DNA from: an uncultured Microbulbifer sp. | GTDB lineage: Bacteria; Pseudomonadota; Gammaproteobacteria; Pseudomonadales; Cellvibrionaceae | Reading direction: 5' to 3' | DNA: 64,000 bases | Assembly (NCBI RefSeq): GCF_947498635.1 | Contig: NZ_CANMKV010000011.1 | Span: 54,484 to 118,483 of the forward strand | Shown here: one piece after another, positions 48,886 to 58,200 of the stretch | How the letters are laid out: the number at the start of each line of letters is the position of its first letter | Numbering within the stretch: position 1 is the stretch's first letter | Translations under genes and position numbers: made by a program | Notes under the pieces: generated by a model | The model's database searches: none | What the model was told of the DNA's origin: nothing | The model's input: the letters and a program-made list of their open reading frames with translations, nothing else

Positions 48886-49080
48886 GTGGCCAAAAAAGCA
48901 TCTTCGTCTTCCAGTCGCAAGCAGGCTACCTCCCTAGAGACCAGCGAGAGCATTGAGGCACAAGTACAGGCTTTCTTGGCCAAGGGTGGTGAGATTGAGC
49001 AGGTCCCCAAGGGAATGAGTGGCCAGACAAACACCTCCGGCCCCAAGCATATTACCCTGGGCAAAAAACCCCGCGCTTAA
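48886..49080 (+). CDS. small basic hypothetical protein
   Basis: A 64-residue hydrophilic protein that I do not recognise. It starts with a Lys/Ser-rich segment (AKKASSSSSRKQATS), continues with a helix-like IEAQVQAFLAKGGEIEQVP and ends in a basic tail. The xFLAKGGEIxxVP phrase recurs in short gammaproteobacterial proteins of unknown function. GTG 48886 is chosen; an ATG frame from 48826 would add a Cys/Met-rich stretch with no ribosome site. No operon partner: rnt upstream is separated by a hairpin and secF is convergent. Confidence 0.6.
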   Translation: MAKKASSSSSRKQATSLETSESIEAQVQAFLAKGGEIEQVPKGMSGQTNTSGPKHITLGKKPRA

Positions 49081-49121
49081 AAGCCCCTTTTCCAGCCCCC
49101 CCTTGCCGAAGCCCAAACCAA

Positions 49122-49173
49122 AAGGCCCCGGCATTTCCCGTCTCTACAACTTGAGAAACGGTGCCGAGGCCTT
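49122..49173. terminator. terminator between the 48886 gene and secF
   Basis: AAGGCCCCGGCA (49122-49133) and TGCCGAGGCCTT (49162-49173) pair over 12 positions with one mismatch. On the minus strand the stem is followed by CCTTTTGG, so it probably ends secDF. Confidence 0.5.
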
Positions 49174-49222
49174 CTTGAAAGGCCGCCAATGGCAGCCTGT
49201 TCAATTCAGTCTTGAATTTAAA

Positions 49223-50224
49223 TCAGGGCATCTCTTCCAGCTCTGCGCCTTCTTTTACTGGCGGCATCAAGTCTTCCTTAGAAATCTTCATCGCCATCAG
49301 CACATTCGCAGCCACATACACAGAAGAGTAAGTACCCACAACCACCCCGACAATCAGAGCCAGGGAGAAGTTGTGAATCAGCTCTCCGCCGAAGAACTGC
49401 AGCGCCCACAGCACCAGCAAGGTAGTAAACGAGGTCATAAAGGTTCGACCCAGAGTCTGACTGATCGAGATATTGATAATCTCCTCAGATTCAGCTTTGC
49501 GCACCTTGCGGAAGTTCTCACGGATACGGTCTGACACCACGATGGTATCGTTCAGGGAGTAACCGATCACCGCCAGTACCGCAGCCAGCACAGTCAGGTC
49601 GAAATCCAGCCCCAGCAGTGCAAAGAAGCCCAACACGATAATCACATCGTGCGCCAGGGCGGCCACAGCACCGACCGAAAACTTATACTGGAAACGCAGG
49701 GCCACGTACATCATGACCAGGGCCAACGCCACCAGCATACCCAGACCACCATCGTCGCGCAGCTCGGCCCCCACTTGCGGGCCGACCAGCTCAACTCGGC
49801 GCAGGGTAACCTGGCCCTCACTGCCCGCTCGCAACACCGCAACCACCTTGTCGCCAATGGGCGTGGTGGTTTCCTGGTCGGTAGCACTGATACGGGTCTC
49901 TTCCTCGGCAACTTCCGGGGGCAGCTTGATCATCAGCTCATTATCGGAGCCGTAGTTCACCACCGTCGCGCCCTCAAAGCCGGCATTGTCCAACTGGGTG
50001 CGCACATCATTGATAAACGGGGTAACTTCGTAACCCACTTCAACCTGAGTACCGCCGGTAAAGTCCAGACCGAATTTCAGGCCCTTCGCGGCCAGAATAC
50101 CGATCGCTGCCAATACCAACACAACCGAGATCATCGCCGCAATTTTGCGCCAGCGCATAAAGTCGTATACGCGCTTGCCCATGTACTCAGTAATCTTGCC
50201 GTTTTCCACTTTGCTCTCACTCAT
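49223..50224 (-). CDS. secF: Sec translocase subunit SecF
   Basis: A 333-residue inner-membrane protein with six membrane segments and one periplasmic domain, using the proton gradient to aid Sec export. The family marks are GLKFGLDFTGGTQVEV, the ALALVMMYVALRFQ segment, LGFFALLGLDFDLTVLAAVLAVIGYSLNDTIVV (quoted as AAVLAVIGYSLNDTIVV) and DRIRENFR. It follows secD by 11 bases and ends at a probable terminator. Confidence 0.97.
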   Translation of the reverse strand: MSESKVENGKITEYMGKRVYDFMRWRKIAAMISVVLVLAAIGILAAKGLKFGLDFTGGTQVEVGYEVTPFINDVRTQLDNAGFEGATVVNYGSDNELMIKLPPEVAEEETRISATDQETTTPIGDKVVAVLRAGSEGQVTLRRVELVGPQVGAELRDDGGLGMLVALALVMMYVALRFQYKFSVGAVAALAHDVIIVLGFFALLGLDFDLTVLAAVLAVIGYSLNDTIVVSDRIRENFRKVRKAESEEIINISISQTLGRTFMTSFTTLLVLWALQFFGGELIHNFSLALIVGVVVGTYSSVYVAANVLMAMKISKEDLMPPVKEGAELEEMP

Positions 50225-50235
50225 GGCCAGTCCCC

Positions 50236-52104
50236 TTAAATCCAGAGTTTCTGTACACGGCGACCGCCGTAGAACAAGTTGATGATTGCGCGCGTGCCCA
50301 TAATGGCACTGAACATGGAGGTGAGAATACCGATAGACAGGGTAACCGCGAAGCCCTGTACCGGACCGGAGCCGATGGCATACAGAATGACCGCCACGAT
50401 CAGGGTAGTGATATTGGCATCCACAATTGTGCTGTAGGCGTTATCGAAGCCGGCACTAATGGCCGATTGGGGAGGCATCCCATTCCTGAGCTCCTCCCGT
50501 ATTCGCGAGAAGATCAGCACATTGGCATCCACCGCCATACCGACCGTCAATACAATACCGGCGATACCGGGCAGCGTCAGGGTGGCGCCGAGAATCGACA
50601 TCACGGCAACCAACAGGATCAGGTTGATCGCCAGAGCCAGGTTCGCCGCCAGGCCGAATACCCGGTAGGAAATCAACATACAAATAATAACCGCGAGCAG
50701 GCCAATCTGCACAGATTGCACGCCCACCTTAATGTTGTCGGCACCGAGAGATGGCCCGATCACACGCTCCTCAACGAAGTACATGGGAGCCGCCAGGGCA
50801 CCGGCACGCAGCAGCAGAGCCAGCTCCTGGGCTTCCGCCGGGCTATCCAGACCAGTGACCCGGAACTGCTTACCCAGCGCACTCTGCACGGTGGCGAGAC
50901 TGATGATCTTTCTGTCTTCAGTCCGAATTTGCTCGATAATCTCATTACCTTCCGCATCGATTTTGGTCTGCGGAGTAAAACGGGTCTCGATAAACAGAGT
51001 GCCCATGCGGCGGCCGACATTCTTCCAGGTCGCGCGGTGCATTAATTCACCGCCGCGGGAATCGAGGGTGATATTTACCTGGGGAAGACCGCTCTCATCG
51101 TAACCGACACGGGCATTGGTGACGCTGTCGCCCTTGATAATAATCTTGCGCTCGAGCCAGGCACCGCCGTACATCTGTTGCTGGCGCTCACCGCGGTATT
51201 CGAAATATTCCTTATTGGTAACCAACTCATCGGGGCTGGCTTCCATACGGTATTCGAGGTTCGCAGTCTTACCGATAATACGTTTGGCCTCTGCGGTATC
51301 CTGCACACCAGGCAGCTCTACCACGATGCGGTTGCGCCCCTGACGCTGCACGATCGGCTCGGCTACACCCAGTTCATTCACCCGATTGCGCAGGGTGGTG
51401 AGGTTCTGAGAAACCGCATAATCTTCCAGCTGCTTGATCTCCTGCTCAGACAGGGTCGCGCGGATTTCCAGGCTCTCACCACTGCCGGATTCACGCAGCT
51501 GCAACTGGGGGAATTCTTTGCGCATGGTGGAGAGGGCCAGGTTGCGCAGTTCGCCACTGCGGAAGCGCGCCACAATCTCGCGGTCGTCGACCAGATCCAC
51601 ACTGCGATAGCGAGCCTTGGCCGCGCGCAACTTGGTTTTCACATCCTGCGCATAGCCTTCCATATTGGTTTTTACGATGGTGTTGGTATCCACCTCCATA
51701 AGGAAGTGCACACCACCGGCGAGGTCGAGACCCAACTTCATGGGGCTGGCGCCGATATCGCTCAACCACTGGGGTGTAGTGGAGGCCAGGTTCAGGGCAA
51801 CGACATAATCGCTGTGTCCCAGTGCCTGCTGGATTGCGCGCTTGGCCGGCAGCTGCTGATCGATGGACTCGAGGCGGATCAGTATGGCCTTATCGCCCAC
51901 CTCGCCACCAAAGTGCTCGATACCCTCTTCATCCAGGGCCTTGCGCGCCTGAGTGAGGACACGTTCATCCATCACCAGAGCGCTGGACTGACCGGAAATC
52001 TGCACTGCAGGGTCCGGCTTATAGAGATTGGGCGCGGCGTAGATCAGGCCGAAGGCCACAACCGCGAGAATCAGAAAGTACTTCCAGATCGGGTAGCGAT
52101 TCAT
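50236..52104 (-). CDS. secD: Sec translocase subunit SecD
   Basis: A 622-residue inner-membrane protein partnering SecF. It has an N-terminal membrane segment (YPIWKYFLILAVVAFGLIY), a large periplasmic region starting at KLGLDLAGGVHFLMEVD and five C-terminal segments with GIVLTVGMAVDANVLIFSRIREE (quoted as LTVGMAVDANVLIF). The size matches E. coli SecD (615). A sigma-70 promoter is visible about 120 bases upstream, so it need not depend on tgt. No yajC lies between tgt and secD, contrary to the common order. Confidence 0.97.
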   Translation of the reverse strand: MNRYPIWKYFLILAVVAFGLIYAAPNLYKPDPAVQISGQSSALVMDERVLTQARKALDEEGIEHFGGEVGDKAILIRLESIDQQLPAKRAIQQALGHSDYVVALNLASTTPQWLSDIGASPMKLGLDLAGGVHFLMEVDTNTIVKTNMEGYAQDVKTKLRAAKARYRSVDLVDDREIVARFRSGELRNLALSTMRKEFPQLQLRESGSGESLEIRATLSEQEIKQLEDYAVSQNLTTLRNRVNELGVAEPIVQRQGRNRIVVELPGVQDTAEAKRIIGKTANLEYRMEASPDELVTNKEYFEYRGERQQQMYGGAWLERKIIIKGDSVTNARVGYDESGLPQVNITLDSRGGELMHRATWKNVGRRMGTLFIETRFTPQTKIDAEGNEIIEQIRTEDRKIISLATVQSALGKQFRVTGLDSPAEAQELALLLRAGALAAPMYFVEERVIGPSLGADNIKVGVQSVQIGLLAVIICMLISYRVFGLAANLALAINLILLVAVMSILGATLTLPGIAGIVLTVGMAVDANVLIFSRIREELRNGMPPQSAISAGFDNAYSTIVDANITTLIVAVILYAIGSGPVQGFAVTLSIGILTSMFSAIMGTRAIINLFYGGRRVQKLWI

Positions 52105-52220
52105 GCTGTTCTCATTGTTCTAGTGTGACCCCGAGGGCCGGTAAAGCTTGGCAATTTGCCTGGATATGTGGGCACACCGTGCAGATTGCAAGGTGCCGAG
52201 CTCCCGCAAAAGGTGGGCCG

Positions 52221-52248
52221 ATTATACGGAGATCAGGGAGCCGAACAA
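52221..52248 (-). promoter_or_regulatory. sigma-70 promoter of secDF
   Basis: On the minus strand TTGTTC (52248-52243) and TATAAT (52226-52221) are separated by 16 bases. The -10 box is perfect. It lies in the tgt-secD gap, about 117 bases before the secD start. Confidence 0.65.
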
Positions 52249-52308
52249 ATGACAGGGGCACAGCGATGCGCTCGACTGCACCCCAAATAGGATAAAAATG
52301 CCGCCCGA

Positions 52309-54515
<2,207 letters not shown>

Positions 54516-54623
54516 GGAATCCTGGAAAATTAGAAATACTGGAGAGGTGGCGAAGGTTATAGGAAATTTTAGGAGCTGTTAACTGCGACGACAGAAAATG
54601 CGCTAAGTGATTGAAATCACTGG

Positions 54624-54651
54624 TTGACCCAAGCGAAAGCATTGCTATAAT
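54624..54651 (+). promoter_or_regulatory. sigma-70 promoter of the tRNA-Leu gene
   Basis: TTGACC (54624-54629) and a perfect TATAAT (54646-54651) with 16-base spacing, followed by a GC-rich discriminator CACGCCC typical of stable-RNA promoters. The tRNA begins 43 bases past the -10 box. Confidence 0.85.
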
Positions 54652-54693
54652 CACGCCCTCTTCGCACCGACCCCAAGGTCGCGCAGCGAAAGT

Positions 54694-54780
54694 GCCAGAG
54701 TGGTGAAATTGGTAGACACAGGGGATTCAAAATCCCCCGCCCTTAAAAGCGTGCCGGTTCGAGTCCGGCCTCTGGTACCA
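54694..54780 (+). tRNA. tRNA-Leu (anticodon CAA)
   Basis: An 87-base class II tRNA. Acceptor arms GCCAGAG and CTCTGGT pair over 7 positions (one G-U), the anticodon arm is GGGGA-TTCAAAA-TCCCC with anticodon CAA (reads UUG), a variable arm follows, and the T arm is GCCGG-TTCGAGT-CCGGC. CCA is encoded. Its 3' side marks the start of an AT-rich accessory region, and tRNA 3' ends are common integration sites. Confidence 0.96.
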
Positions 54781-54786
54781 TCTCTC

Positions 54787-54823
54787 AAACCCGCGCCAGC
54801 GCTAGCTTTTGCGGGTTTTTTAT
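54787..54823 (+). terminator. terminator of tRNA-Leu
   Basis: AAACCCGC (54787-54794) and GCGGGTTT (54811-54818) form an 8-bp stem followed by TTTTTATT. It ends the tRNA transcript. Confidence 0.85.
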
Positions 54824-55387
54824 TTCTGCGTAGGCAACTTTGTAAAAGACTGTTTTGTTGGTTTTAACGCCAATGTGTCAACAAAGTGTCAACGCAAAAT
54901 CACGTTGGCACTTTTCTACACTGCAAGCCCTCCGACTGTGCAATCTTCTTTCACTTCTCTTCCCCACTCTTCAAAGTGTGATATCCCGATCATCCCAAAA
55001 CCCCGCACCAGCTCAGCCCCTGCCCGATAGTGTCATTTCATCAACCAAAAGAGCGTCCAAAATCGGCAGGCGTGAGGAGGAGTGACCGGCGGCCGTTTTG
55101 AGTGATCGAAAAACAATCGAAAGAGGTTGAAGCCGCAAAAAATCCACAAATTCTATGGAGGTTCTTCCACCTTTTATCTCCTAACCTCCGTCAATTGGGA
55201 ATGAAAGAAAATGAAAAAGGCTTCCCCCACATATCCCCCCCCTGAAGTAGCACTTCCCAACTATTAAGGGCTTCGCAAGCCACCCAAAAAGCATCACAAT
55301 ATCTGAGTCTGGGCCAGAACAAGGCTCTACGTGCACAGCGGCACTTTCGTACCAAAAGTAATTGCAACGAACGCTAAGGTTTTTTCT
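54824..55387. other. gene-free region between tRNA-Leu and the toxin operon
   Basis: About 560 bases without a supportable gene. It contains two direct copies of GTGTCAAC (54875-54882 and 54886-54893) spaced 11 bases apart, about one helix turn. The frame of the ART toxin is open back to 55307, through a stretch (FVPKVIATNAK) before its first ATG. No integrase gene or fragment is recognised. Confidence 0.45.
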
Positions 55388-55723
55388 ATGGATAGAATCC
55401 TTTATCACTACACAAATGAAGCCGGATATTCTGGAATCCTTGAGAGTAAATCCATTCGCCCCTCACTAAAGGCAAACAACCCAAAGGATGCCCGCTTCGG
55501 CGATGGCCAATACCTGAGTGATATAACTCCTGGCAGCAAAAGGCCAGGACAACTATCTATGATATTTTTTAATATCCCATGGGCTGGACACCGCTTCACT
55601 CATCACATCAATATTAATGTGAAGGGGCTGAGCGTGATTTATGGACGAAAGCATGTCCACTTGATACCAAGCTCAAAACCATTGGACATTACCGAAAGGC
55701 TGACCGGCCATGGGAAAAATTAA
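55388..55723 (+). CDS. HYD1-type ADP-ribosyltransferase toxin
   Basis: A 111-residue stand-alone domain matching the HYD1 (Tox-ART-HYD1) ADP-ribosyltransferase group, usually the toxic C-terminal tip of large secreted proteins. The first strand LYHYTNEAGYSGILESKSI (quoted as LYHYTNEAG and GILESKSI) carries the His-Tyr pair expected at the NAD site, and FGDGQYLSDITPG is the second family motif. It would transfer ADP-ribose from NAD to an unknown target. ATG 55388 is chosen; there is no signal peptide or trafficking domain, so it may act inside the cell or be a detached tip. It is followed after 13 bases by a DUF6881 gene and then a macrodomain gene. AT-rich. Confidence 0.85.
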   Translation: MDRILYHYTNEAGYSGILESKSIRPSLKANNPKDARFGDGQYLSDITPGSKRPGQLSMIFFNIPWAGHRFTHHININVKGLSVIYGRKHVHLIPSSKPLDITERLTGHGKN

Positions 55724-55736
55724 ATCGAGGTAACTC

Positions 55737-56018
55737 ATGTCTTCTTATATTTATTCAAAGTGGCATAACAGCCCAGAAAACTACCCAGTAGAATTCTACA
55801 GCGAGCTCAACAGCGATCGCTTTGAGACACGAAAAGTAGAAGTATTCAAAGATGGATCACTAGGCTTTGCCTCCCCAAAAGCCTCATCAAAAACAACAAA
55901 ACTCGGTATTGCAGCTGTACCACCTTTTTCTGAAATTGCCAATCAGGCCGAGTTTGATATAAAAACCATTACACCTCAGCAATTTGAAACTAAATGGAAG
56001 GAAGCCACAGAAAAGTGA
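55737..56018 (+). CDS. DUF6881 protein, probable immunity/antitoxin to the ART toxin
   Basis: A 93-residue soluble protein matching the DUF6881 pattern: YIYSKWHNSPENYPVEFYSEL, SDRFETRKVEVFKDG and a C-terminal PPFSEIANQAEFDIKTITPQQFETKWKEA (quoted as PPFSEIANQAEFD and FETKWKEA). Such genes often follow HYD1-type toxins, so binding and neutralising the upstream ART is the likely role, as an inference. ATG 55737 has TCGAGG at good spacing. The stop TGA at 56016-56018 overlaps the GTG start of the macrodomain gene. Confidence 0.82.
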   Translation: MSSYIYSKWHNSPENYPVEFYSELNSDRFETRKVEVFKDGSLGFASPKASSKTTKLGIAAVPPFSEIANQAEFDIKTITPQQFETKWKEATEK

Positions 56019-56491
56019 GCATACATTATGTAAAAGGTGATGCTACTGCCCCTCGCGCTGAGGGGCACGCGATTATTACTCACGTATGCAACGACTTAGG
56101 AAAGTGGGGGCGCGGATTTGTATTGGCGATTAGTAGAAGGTGGAAAGAACCAGAACGCCAATACAAAGCTTGGTTCAATGGAAACCTCAAACCACAACTT
56201 GGTGATGTTCAATTCGTTACAGTAACGGAGGCTTTAACAGTAGCAAACATCATCGGCCAACATGGTGTTCGCTCACCTAGAAACAAAACAGCACCTGCAC
56301 CTGTTCGTTATGATTCAATTCGAGAGGGTCTCTCACTGGTCGCAGACTATGCACTGGAAAAATCGGCATCTATTCATATGCCTAGAATTGGTTGTGGTCT
56401 TGCAGGTGGCCACTGGGAAGAAATAGAAGCCATCATTCTTACCAATCTTATATCGAAAGGAATTGAAGTTTTCGTTTATGACTTGGATTAA
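56015..56491 (+). CDS. macrodomain protein, probable ADP-ribosyl hydrolase
   Basis: A 158-residue macrodomain that binds or hydrolyses ADP-ribose. Visible motifs are VKGDATAPRAEG at the N-terminus, ITHVCNDLGKWGRGFVLAIS with the Asn-Asp and glycine loop, IIGQHGV, and the phosphate loop MPRIGCGLAGGHWEEIE, as in ALC1/TARG1-like bacterial macrodomains. GTG 56015 overlaps the DUF6881 stop by 4 bases (GTGA) and is preferred; ATG 55994 would add seven residues. In this operon it would remove the ADP-ribose placed by the ART, by analogy with DarG acting on DarT products. The enzymatic role is inferred. Confidence 0.88.
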   Translation: MSIHYVKGDATAPRAEGHAIITHVCNDLGKWGRGFVLAISRRWKEPERQYKAWFNGNLKPQLGDVQFVTVTEALTVANIIGQHGVRSPRNKTAPAPVRYDSIREGLSLVADYALEKSASIHMPRIGCGLAGGHWEEIEAIILTNLISKGIEVFVYDLD

Positions 56492-56583
56492 TGAAAGGAC
56501 AAAAGCTAAAAGCTGGCAAAACGCCCCTGTACCTATTTAGCTTAATCTTTATTCAATACTAGGCCTCTAAGAGGAGAACAATA

Positions 56584-56700
56584 ATGCAAAAAACTCTACA
56601 GTTTCATGGGAATATTTTGAGCGCAAATAGTGACGACGAATATTCACAGAGAGGACAAAAACCAAAAGGGCACAAAGCCACCCCAATCGGAAAAAGCTAA
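56584..56700 (+). CDS. short ORF with strong ribosome site, unknown
   Basis: A 38-residue frame, MQKTLQFHGNILSANSDDEY followed by a basic tail (QRGQKPKGHK...GKS). It has an unusually good ribosome site, AGAGGAGAAC, 4 bases before ATG 56584, in the gap after the macrodomain gene. No family is recognised. It may be a tiny protein of its own, or the 5' end of a broken toxin whose C-terminal HNH tail follows at 56737. Too short for compositional support. Confidence 0.4.
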   Translation: MQKTLQFHGNILSANSDDEYSQRGQKPKGHKATPIGKS

Positions 56701-56736
56701 ACCCAACCCAAATTAATTAATTCGCTTTGCATCTAA

Positions 56737-57075
56737 GCGTACCCGGACGAGACTCTTTCAGGGTTTACAATTCTGAAGAAGCTTCAAGCTGACCATATTG
56801 TGCCTATGACACGAATTACGAAGATGGAAGGTTTTGATGAGCTTTCTAAGGAGCAGCAGTTATCACTATTAAACTTTTATGATAATTATATTGGCTCCAG
56901 TGGGTCTGCAAATGCCTCGAGAGGCGATAAAACCTATTCTGAATGGTGGGACCATAAAGACTCAAATACACCTACGAACCCAGCTTTTAAGACTAAAATG
57001 ATACCAATTGAGGCAAATTTAGAGCATATTCTTCAGAAGAAAATTTATGATTTTAAAAATGGATCTGACTCTTAA
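56737..57075 (+). pseudogene. C-terminal remnant of an HNH-type toxin nuclease
   Basis: An open stretch of 112 codons after a TAA at 56734, lacking a proper start. It has the HNH-like core LQADHIVPMTRITKMEGF, then LSKEQQLSLLNFYDNYIG, SGSANASRGDKTYSEWW and DPAF-like NPAFKTKMIPIE, ending YDFKNGSDS. This matches the C-terminal nuclease tips (HNH/Endo VII fold) of polymorphic toxins. A GTG at 56800 could start a shorter 91-residue product but would lose the ADH part of the motif. An orphan tip of this kind, directly followed by an immunity gene, is typical of displaced toxin cassettes. Confidence 0.7.
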
Positions 57076-57092
57076 AACCTGGAGTTTATTCG

Positions 57093-57791
57093 ATGAGTAA
57101 TGCTGATTTAGTTGGTTTTTTAAGTGGATACGTGAGGAATCCTCAAATTTTAAAGCTGGAGCAGCTGGATAGTCTCGAGAAGGAGAAGTTGCCTGATAGC
57201 TGGCTCGACATATTATCCAGAGAGCCTAGTGATAGAGTTACTGCTGCACTTTCTTATTGGAATGAATTTAAGGTGGAGTTTGAGCAAGTTTTAGAATACT
57301 TGCGTGATAACCTGGTAAATATTGATCTACTGCATTCTGAATTTGGAAGTTTTTCTGGCTATTCTCTCTTATATAGCGTGAAAGCTAACGACTCAGAAAG
57401 GATACTTTACTACGAGGGGCGCAACCCAAAATTAAAAAAAATAAATCCAGAGGTTTTGGGCTTTTGGAATGATTTACCAAATGGTCTAAAAAACTTTTAT
57501 GAGTTGCATAATGGTTGGAGATACTTACCCTCGGGATCTATGGGGTTATCTCCTGTTGAAGGCTTTTTTCTCTTAGAAAGTGAGGATTGGGGTATTTTGG
57601 ATACTATTGGAAAAAGTCCTGTAGATTTGAGCAAAACATTAGCTCTCTATGAAAATGGTATGGGAGATTATCTTTGTATTGAATTTAAAGATGGGTCGAA
57701 AAGTTGTTTGCTGTGGTCTAGCAGTGGGGCCCCTAAGTTAGGGTTAGATTTTTGGCCTGTGGTAGATTCTTGGACCGTAATGGGTTTCTGA
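57093..57791 (+). CDS. SMI1/KNR4 (SUKH) family immunity protein
   Basis: A 232-residue soluble acidic protein with the SUKH fold signature in its second half: FWNDLPNGLKNFYELHNGW (quoted as LPNGLKNFYELHNGW), then GMGDYLCIEFKDGSKSCLLW and a C-terminal WPVVDSW. SUKH proteins are immunity partners of polymorphic toxin nucleases, and its start lies 18 bases after the HNH tail. It would bind and block that nuclease. The N-terminal 90 residues are helical and not recognised. Strongly AT-rich. Confidence 0.8.
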   Translation: MSNADLVGFLSGYVRNPQILKLEQLDSLEKEKLPDSWLDILSREPSDRVTAALSYWNEFKVEFEQVLEYLRDNLVNIDLLHSEFGSFSGYSLLYSVKANDSERILYYEGRNPKLKKINPEVLGFWNDLPNGLKNFYELHNGWRYLPSGSMGLSPVEGFFLLESEDWGILDTIGKSPVDLSKTLALYENGMGDYLCIEFKDGSKSCLLWSSSGAPKLGLDFWPVVDSWTVMGF

Positions 57792-58034
57792 ATTTCGCTA
57801 TAGAGTCTAGCCTAGCTGTTTTAGTCTAGACATAAGTGAGAGAGTAGGAAGGTCTGAAAAATTCTAATTCCATGCCTTCTTTAAAATTTAGAGAGGTGAC
57901 ATTCTCTTTGTGATAAATTACAAGTTCTTAAGAGGTCTCGATATTTTTTAGTGGGGCTCCTTGGTTAGTGATATGTGAATGTGTAGTAGTCTAATCCTTC
58001 CGGACAATTCGCTAAGATGGTAAAACTACCAAGC

Positions 58035-58064
58035 GAAGTGAAGTGAAGTGAAGTGAAGTGAAGT
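58035..58064. repeat. 5-bp tandem repeat GAAGT x6
   Basis: Six perfect head-to-tail copies of GAAGT run directly into the ATG of the IS3 transposase remnant at 58065. A 5-base unit at the ribosome-site position can change spacing by slippage. Confidence 0.95.
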
Positions 58065-58200
58065 ATGAAAACAAAAGGTACACGACGGCATTACAAGCCG
58101 GAATTCAAGAAAGACGCCGCAGCCCTAGTCTCTGAGCAAGGATATTCGACTCCTAAGACTGCTGAGACTGTAGGAACCACCGCTTACGTATCTAAGCTCC
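58065..58200 (+). mobile_element. truncated IS3-family transposase orfA start
   Basis: About 45 codons of an IS3-type orfA: KGTRRHYKPEFKKDAAALVSEQGYSTPKTAETVG (quoted as RRHYKPEFKKDAAALV and YSTPKTAETVGTT). It then runs into unrelated sequence near 58190-58200, so only the 5' end of the element survives. The probable left end with a TG start is near 57982 (TGTAGTAGTC). No orfB, DDE domain or right inverted repeat is present, so the element is dead. Confidence 0.8.

Noticed and set aside
51178..52128. 316-codon open frame opposite secD and a 319-codon frame opposite queA (53574-54533)
   Set aside because: Antisense to well-supported genes, with no motif or ribosome site.
54753..54780. attachment-site repeat of the tRNA-Leu 3' end further right in the window
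   Set aside because: I looked for a second copy of the T-arm/acceptor sequence up to 64,000 and did not find one; an island boundary could still lie outside the window.
54809..55085. two short plus-strand frames after the tRNA
   Set aside because: Low-complexity Ser/Pro-rich translations without ribosome sites; I considered integrase remnants but saw no tyrosine-recombinase motif on either strand.
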